Origin: an uncultured Acetatifactor sp.
GTDB lineage: Bacteria; Bacillota; Clostridia; Lachnospirales; Lachnospiraceae
Assembly: GCA_910578815.1 (NCBI GenBank)
Contig: CAJTSE010000013.1
Span: 1 to 27,009, forward strand
Direction: 5' to 3'
DNA length: 27,009 nucleotides
Shown: piece by piece, positions 22,334 through 27,009 of the stretch
Layout of the letters: each line of letters starts with the position of its first letter
How positions within the stretch are numbered: the stretch's first letter is position 1
The notes under the pieces: generated by a model
Told to the model about the DNA's origin: nothing
What the model saw: only the letters and a program-made list of their open reading frames with translations
The model's database searches: none
Program-made: the position numbers and the translations under genes

Positions 22334-22422
22334 CTGCTTGTCATCCTCCAATAGGTAATAAACTAAATATTTCTCTTTACATTCAGTACATTCATCAATG
22401 CTCCATTCTTATCCTCTACACT

Positions 22423-22451
22423 ATTATACATAGTAATTACACAGCCTTCAA
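22423..22451 (-). promoter_or_regulatory. Promoter of the hsdR operon
   Basis: Read leftward: TTGAAG at 22451-22446 and TATAAT at 22428-22423 with a 17-bp spacer, giving a leader of about 80 bases before ATG 22333. Confidence 0.65.
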
Positions 22452-22518
22452 CATTAACACTTCTGAATAACAGTATACTAACAGTTACAGCAGTCGCCAA
22501 TCTTTCCGCGTTCCGGCC

Positions 22519-23004
22519 TTACTCAACAGCCAGCTCATCCCGCACTCTCATCAGTGTAAACCCAAGCAGATTCTGCCCCTGCCACTTTGTCTGATCCAGT
22601 CTGTCCGAATCCTTCATAGACAAGCCGATTCCCCATATGCAGTCTTTTACCGCGCACTCCGCTAAAACGGCATCCCCCGTAGCCTTAAGCAGTTCTTGCA
22701 GATCCGCATTCTGTGAAAATTTTGCCATCAACCCCTCATACACCACGCTCTGCCGGATTCCGCTCCATATGCTGTCAATATATCCCGATACATGCCGCCC
22801 AAGTTCCTTGATTCGGGCGACGTCATCCGTATGAAGAATCTCGATCGCCATTGTACTGTCATGAAAACAAAGCGCCTTGCGATACATCATGTACTGCTCC
22901 ATTGAAGAAAATGTTACTCCGTCCAGCGTAAACTGCGAAAGATACCAGTTACTTAAGTATCCGTTTTCTTCGTCAGGATTATGGAAACAAATAATACTAC
23001 TCAT
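22519..23004 (-). CDS. NADAR-family protein (DUF1768/YbiA-like glycosidase), 161 residues
   Basis: ATG 23004 has AAGGAGGG in front. The family signature is clear: ICFHNPDEENGYLSNWY at the start, FSSMEQYMMYRKALCF (about 32-47), VKDCIWGIGLSMKD and TKWQGQNLLGFTLMRVRDEL at the end. NADAR proteins hydrolyse N-glycosidic bonds of ADP-ribose-type and riboflavin-precursor compounds, and some reverse ADP-ribosylation of guanine in DNA as antitoxins to DarT-like toxins. Others are ordinary metabolite-damage enzymes. Here it has its own promoter and no DarT gene beside it. Its closeness to a restriction locus and to a DUF3990 remnant makes a defence role possible but unproven. Confidence 0.88.
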   Translation of the reverse strand: MSSIICFHNPDEENGYLSNWYLSQFTLDGVTFSSMEQYMMYRKALCFHDSTMAIEILHTDDVARIKELGRHVSGYIDSIWSGIRQSVVYEGLMAKFSQNADLQELLKATGDAVLAECAVKDCIWGIGLSMKDSDRLDQTKWQGQNLLGFTLMRVRDELAVE

Positions 23005-23051
23005 ATAACCCTCCTTATCACCAGCCTTGCCTGCAAATTCCCAGATACTTC

Positions 23052-23080
23052 ATTTTACCATGGCATTTCCGTAAATACAA
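23052..23080 (-). promoter_or_regulatory. Possible promoter of the NADAR gene
   Basis: Read leftward: TTGTAT at 23080-23075 and TAAAAT at 23057-23052, spacer 17 bp, about 48 bp before the start codon. Confidence 0.45.
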
Positions 23081-23121
23081 TCGTATTCCTGCGTCAAAAA
23101 AGCGAACAGGCTGCAATCTCC

Positions 23122-23153
23122 TAAAAAAACAAACACCCCGCCGAAGCGGGGTG
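23122..23153 (-). terminator. Strong leftward terminator of the second ABC exporter pair
   Basis: CACCCCGC (23153-23146 read leftward) pairs with GCGGGGTG around a TTCG tetraloop, followed by TTTGTTTTTTTAG. It is placed 62 bp after the last ABC gene. Confidence 0.9.
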
Positions 23154-23214
23154 CGTCATACTCAATATTCTTTTACCTGCACGCCTTCCCAGAGATGCCG
23201 AGCCCCGATGTCGC

Positions 23215-25098
23215 TCACCCGGCCTCATAATACTTCGCCTGAGCGTTCCAGAGAGCCGCGTAAACGCCTTCTTCCTCCGCCAGCAGCTCTTCATGGCTTC
23301 CCGTCTGCACCAGCCTGCCCTTATCGAACACCGCGATCTTATCGCAGAATCGGCAGGAGGACAGGCGGTGACTGATGTAGATAGCGGTTTTATCTCCGGC
23401 AATCTTGTCAAAGTTGCTGTAGATTTCCGCTTCCGCAAGGGGGTCCAGAGCTGCCGTGGGCTCGTCTAAGAGCACAAAGGGCGCTTCCTTGTATATGGCT
23501 CTGGCAATGGCCAGCTTCTGGGCTTCCCCGCCGCTGATTTCAACCCCTTCATCCGTATAATCCTTGTACAGAAAGCTTTCGATTCCCCTTTCACCCAGTT
23601 TTTCCAACCGCTCTGCAAATCCTACATCTGCCAGGCACCGCCGCACCTGATCCCCGTCGTAGTCCTTATCCGCGGCAATGTTCTCCGCCAGCATCAGGGA
23701 AAAGAGCACATAATCCTGAAATACCACCGAAAAAAGCTTTGCATACTCATCATGGCGGAACTTCTTAATATCCACGCCGTTCACCAGAATCTCCCCCTCA
23801 TCAGGATCATAAAGCCTGCAGAGCAGCTTGATCATGGTGGTCTTGCCGGAGCCGTTCCTGCCGACAATGGCAAGCCTCTCTCCTACCTTAAACTCCAGGG
23901 AGAAACCTTTAAGCGCATATTCCTCGCTGCCCGGATATTTAAAGGAAACGTTTCGAAACTCAATGTGATATTCATTGTCGCTTCTCTTTTCCAGGGGCAG
24001 CGCACCCTTATACATCTCGTCGGAAAGCTCCAGCAGTTCTAAAATTCCCACCTGCTTCCTGGCCGCCAGGCTTAAATCCAAACCGGCTGTCACTACATAC
24101 GTCGCCTGGATCATCATGTTGGCAAGACAGTCTGCATATAGGATCAGGGTCCCCACCGGCATACTCCCCCTCAGGGCCGCCATAATTACGATTCCGTATG
24201 CTCCGATCTGCGCCAATACATAAAGAGCTGTCTGAATACCATAACTGCCCGCTGCTCCGATACCTGGGCGCTTGATGGTATAATCAAAAAATTCTTTACC
24301 CTGCAGTTTGTCATAGGTCCATTTTTTCATCACCTCATAGCTGTTATAAATTCTGGCGTCTTTTCCGTTCCCGTAACGGTAATGCCAGGAGCCATAGGCA
24401 AAATCCCACACATAATTCCACAGGAATTTTTTCTCTTCCGCAGTAGGTACATGGAACATTACATAATGCTGCATATTCTGAAAATACCGATACAGCTTTA
24501 AGCCGATTCCCAGAAAGAGACAAAGCAAAAACAGCACTCCCCACAGCCAGCCCAGATCCTCTTTACCAAAATAGGAAAACATGGGAATGCCAATAACGAT
24601 TGCTCCGATGATCCTGACCACCGCCTCCAGTACTCCCTTGCCGCACCAGAACACGGTAAAAATCCCGGCGCCCCAGTTGTTCTCCAGCCGAATCCTCTCC
24701 CGCAGCTCCTTCAGCCTGGGACTGTCGATCATGGAAAAATCCATGTTCATGATCTTTTCCTGCTGCAGCGCCAAATATCTTTCGGCGATCATCTGACTTT
24801 TCACATCTATCCGCCGGTTCAGTATGCTTTGCACGGACCACCCCAGACTTAAAAGCACCACTCCTAAAATGACCTTTTGAAACAGCTCGGCAAAGGCAAA
24901 TCCACCTGCGATTCGGTTGAGCACATAGGCAGACAAAATCATTCCGCCATAGCTTAAAGCGGTAGATAACAGCACGGCAACCACATTCCAGGGTATATAG
25001 CTCTGATCCAGGCTCATCAAAAGCTTCAATACCCGCCTGATATTATGCAAATGCTGCTTTAAGGGCAGCTTTTCCAACAGCTTTGATTCCTCCAGCAT
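23215..25098 (-). CDS. ABC exporter half-transporter, 627 residues
   Basis: Six membrane helices occupy the first 340 residues (NVVAVLLSTALSYGGMILSA, VILGVVLLSLGWSV, RIIGAIVIGIPMF, WGVLFLLCLFLGIGL and the pair near 288-330). The nucleotide-binding domain has Walker A GRNGSGKTT (413-421), signature ISGGE (521-525), Walker B FVLLDEP with Glu546, and His577 (YISHRLS). All catalytic residues are intact. The form SGGEAQKLAIARA with a DEPTAALDPLAEAEIY switch is typical of clostridial exporters of peptides. No C39 peptidase domain is present. ATG 25098 follows the upstream gene by 2 bp with AAGGAGG inside that gene's end, so the two are coupled and probably form a heterodimer. Confidence 0.9.
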   Translation of the reverse strand: MLEESKLLEKLPLKQHLHNIRRVLKLLMSLDQSYIPWNVVAVLLSTALSYGGMILSAYVLNRIAGGFAFAELFQKVILGVVLLSLGWSVQSILNRRIDVKSQMIAERYLALQQEKIMNMDFSMIDSPRLKELRERIRLENNWGAGIFTVFWCGKGVLEAVVRIIGAIVIGIPMFSYFGKEDLGWLWGVLFLLCLFLGIGLKLYRYFQNMQHYVMFHVPTAEEKKFLWNYVWDFAYGSWHYRYGNGKDARIYNSYEVMKKWTYDKLQGKEFFDYTIKRPGIGAAGSYGIQTALYVLAQIGAYGIVIMAALRGSMPVGTLILYADCLANMMIQATYVVTAGLDLSLAARKQVGILELLELSDEMYKGALPLEKRSDNEYHIEFRNVSFKYPGSEEYALKGFSLEFKVGERLAIVGRNGSGKTTMIKLLCRLYDPDEGEILVNGVDIKKFRHDEYAKLFSVVFQDYVLFSLMLAENIAADKDYDGDQVRRCLADVGFAERLEKLGERGIESFLYKDYTDEGVEISGGEAQKLAIARAIYKEAPFVLLDEPTAALDPLAEAEIYSNFDKIAGDKTAIYISHRLSSCRFCDKIAVFDKGRLVQTGSHEELLAEEEGVYAALWNAQAKYYEAG

Positions 25099-25100
25099 CT

Positions 25101-26939
25101 CTAAAACGCCTCCTTTTCCAGTTTATCCTTGGCATAATAACGACTCTGCACCTCGAACATTTCTGCGTATGCTCCCTGCCGCTCCATCAGCTCCTGATGG
25201 CTGCCCTCTTCCAGAATGCCGCCTTCCCCCAGCAATACAATCCGGTCCGAAAATCGTGTGCTGGCCAGCCTGTGAGAAATAAAAACCGCCGTCTTTTTGT
25301 CGGAATATCTGGCATAATTATCATAAACCTCCGATTCCGCTATTGGGTCCAGCGCCGCCGTAGGCTCGTCCAGCACCAGAATGGGAGCGTCTTTATATAA
25401 AGCCCTTGCCAGCAGGAATCTCTGCTGCTCACCTCCTGACAGCTCGATTCCGTTCTCGTCAATATCCTTGTCAAAAAAGGTATCCATGGTCACGCCCTTC
25501 TCCCGGAATTTACCCGCCAGGCCCGCGCGCTCTAAGGCATTCCAGGCCCTGTCACTGTCGTAATCCACTTCAAAGGTCAGATTTTCCGCCACCGTTACCG
25601 GCAGGATAAACGGCTCCTGAAAAACGGCGGAAAACAGCCGGTAAAGCTCTTCTCTGGGAAATTCGTTCCGATCTACTCCGTTTATGAGAATCTTTCCCTC
25701 ATCCGGCTCATACATGCCGGTAAGCAGCTTTACAAGGGTAGTTTTTCCCGCCCCGTTGACGCCCACCAGCGCCAGCTTTTCCCCGGCGTTGATCTTCAGG
25801 TTAAAATGATCAAATATCTTTTTCTCCGCCGTTTTATCATAAGCAAAGGACACATCCCTGAATTCAATGGAAATCGGCTGCGCCAGCTCATGAATATGCC
25901 GCTGTCCGGTCTCCCTGTCTTCTTCGGGCAGCTCCATGTAAGTCCTGTAATAATTGGTTTCCAATGAGCCGCTGCGCAGCTCGGCCAGACTGTCCATAAT
26001 ACTGCCCACAAAGCCCGAAAATCCAGTAATTGCCCCAAAGTACAGCACAAACTCTCCTGGCCCTACTGCTCCAGCAAGCACCTGGCTTAACAGATAGCCG
26101 TAGGCAAATATGTCCCGCCCCAGATTCAGCAGACTGCCCGCCTGCCAGAAAAAATAATCCGCCCGGCTCTTCTTCTGCTCCAGCTTTCTGCTCCTGTCCA
26201 GCAGCAGATCCTTTTCCCGGCTCAGCCACCGTTTCATGCCAAAGATTCGGATGTCCTTGGCAGCGGCCTGATTGCCCATGGCGCTGTATAAAACGTAAGA
26301 TTTCTTTTTGTCCAATTCCGCTGTCTCCGTCCGAAATTTCTCCATATATTTGATCTTACGAAGGCTGATCACATACTGTACCAGTGCCAGTAAAATCAGC
26401 AATGCCGCAACAAGAGGGTGTAAAAAGCTGAGGACGGTACTGTACAGCAGGAAGCTGATCACGTTCCGAACAATATTGATGCTTCCATAGGTTATCTTGT
26501 GAAGAGCGCTCCAATCCCCCTGGTTAATAATTCCCATAGCCTTCCAGTACAGATCCTTGGTCTCGCCTTCTTCCACATGCCGATAGGGCACCCGGAGTGT
26601 TTTCAGAAACACACTGGCCAGCAGCTCGTTCCGTCTGGTATTATACAGAAAATATTTCCCGGTCTCACTGGCTGCTGCCGATACCTTGACACACAGGCAC
26701 AGACCCCCGAATATGCCCAAAGTCAGCCACATCCGCTGCCAGGTAACCCCTTCCGCTGCCAGATCCACCGCCAGCTTGGGCAGATAAATTCCAAAGAGAG
26801 GACTTACCGCGCCAAACACAATTTCCACAAGGCTCAGCCACAGGAATGCCGGAATGCTCTGCCTGTAATACCTGAAATAATAGCCAATATTCTGAAAAAT
26901 GTTGTAATGCTTCTCATACTGTGATTCTGTCTGCTTCAC
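25101..26939 (-). CDS. ABC exporter half-transporter, 612 residues
   Basis: GTG 26939 is supported by AAGGAGG 7 nt upstream. The membrane domain (about 30-330) has six helices, including AFLWLSLVEIVFGAVSPLFG and PLVAALLILLALVQYVISL. The nucleotide-binding domain has Walker A GVNGAGKTT (393-401), signature LSGGE (500-504), Walker B LVLDEP with Glu525, and His556 (FISHRLAS). It closely resembles its downstream partner in the binding domain, so the pair probably arose by duplication and works as a heterodimer with two catalytic sites. No cargo or peptide gene is seen beside it. The operon begins just before the window's right edge, behind a perfect palindrome. Confidence 0.9.
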   Translation of the reverse strand: MKQTESQYEKHYNIFQNIGYYFRYYRQSIPAFLWLSLVEIVFGAVSPLFGIYLPKLAVDLAAEGVTWQRMWLTLGIFGGLCLCVKVSAAASETGKYFLYNTRRNELLASVFLKTLRVPYRHVEEGETKDLYWKAMGIINQGDWSALHKITYGSINIVRNVISFLLYSTVLSFLHPLVAALLILLALVQYVISLRKIKYMEKFRTETAELDKKKSYVLYSAMGNQAAAKDIRIFGMKRWLSREKDLLLDRSRKLEQKKSRADYFFWQAGSLLNLGRDIFAYGYLLSQVLAGAVGPGEFVLYFGAITGFSGFVGSIMDSLAELRSGSLETNYYRTYMELPEEDRETGQRHIHELAQPISIEFRDVSFAYDKTAEKKIFDHFNLKINAGEKLALVGVNGAGKTTLVKLLTGMYEPDEGKILINGVDRNEFPREELYRLFSAVFQEPFILPVTVAENLTFEVDYDSDRAWNALERAGLAGKFREKGVTMDTFFDKDIDENGIELSGGEQQRFLLARALYKDAPILVLDEPTAALDPIAESEVYDNYARYSDKKTAVFISHRLASTRFSDRIVLLGEGGILEEGSHQELMERQGAYAEMFEVQSRYYAKDKLEKEAF

Positions 26940-26955
26940 ACTGTGACCTCCTTAC

Positions 26956-26974
26956 AAGTGACGATACGTCACTT
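26956..26974. promoter_or_regulatory. Perfect 19-bp palindrome before the exporter operon, probable operator
   Basis: AAGTGACGATACGTCACTT is symmetrical around 26965, only 17 bp before the GTG start at 26939 and just upstream of the ribosome binding site. The TGACG-ATA-CGTCA form is like operators of TetR-family regulators. The regulator gene would be outside the window to the right. Confidence 0.7.
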
Positions 26975-27009
26975 TGCGCTTTGTTTTCTTTTGCTTCCTC
27001 CAGACTCGC

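Noticed and set aside
22352..22518. Small gene between NADAR and hsdR
   Set aside because: The only ATG after the promoter stops within three codons; the space is a promoter and leader.

Overview
The window looks like chromosome from a Firmicute of the class Clostridia, most likely a Lachnospiraceae gut commensal. The reasons are moderate GC content, strong AGGAGG ribosome binding sites, TTGACA/TATAAT promoters, many ABC exporters, a hybrid sensor kinase next to a solute-binding lipoprotein, and accessory families (DUF3791, DUF3990, ImmA, large serine recombinase) common in that group. No rRNA, tRNA or CRISPR array was recognised.

Region 1 (1 to about 5.5 kb) is the end of an integrative element, a prophage or integrative-conjugative element cut by the left window edge. 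A train of very small leftward genes (1-1679) faces a rightward CI-like repressor, an ImmA/IrrE-type protease partner, a DUF4352-like lipoprotein and a large serine recombinase. The intergenic switch (1697-1807) has two divergent promoters and three evenly spaced palindromic operators. A run of stem-loops lies between the lipoprotein and the recombinase.

Region 2 (5.5-13.2 kb) looks like ordinary chromosome. It holds a rightward AI-2E family permease, then a leftward series: Sfp-type phosphopantetheinyl transferase, a heterodimeric ABC exporter with one degenerate ATP site, a GNAT acetyltransferase and an unrecognised coiled-coil protein.

Region 3 (13.2-17.5 kb) is a rightward pair: a membrane hybrid histidine kinase with two receiver domains and, 29 bp downstream, an extracellular solute-binding lipoprotein with no permease genes. 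This suggests a binding-protein-assisted sensor.

Region 4 (17.5-23.0 kb, leftward) is a damaged defence locus. A complete type I restriction subunit HsdR is followed by an HsdM whose C-terminal part has been replaced, in frame, by the C-terminal 58 residues of what appears to be a DUF3990 protein. The two small genes after it (an acidic protein and a DUF3791 protein) look like the rest of that DUF3990 module. No HsdS is present. The simplest reading is a deletion that removed the end of hsdM, all of hsdS and the front of the DUF3990 gene. A NADAR-family gene lies just upstream on the same strand.

Region 5 (23.1-27.0 kb, leftward) is a second two-gene ABC exporter pair with a strong terminator after it and a perfect 19-bp palindrome in front of it. 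The most interesting points are the HsdM::DUF3990 chimera, the three-operator switch, the stem-loop array before the integrase and the kinase/binding-protein pair.
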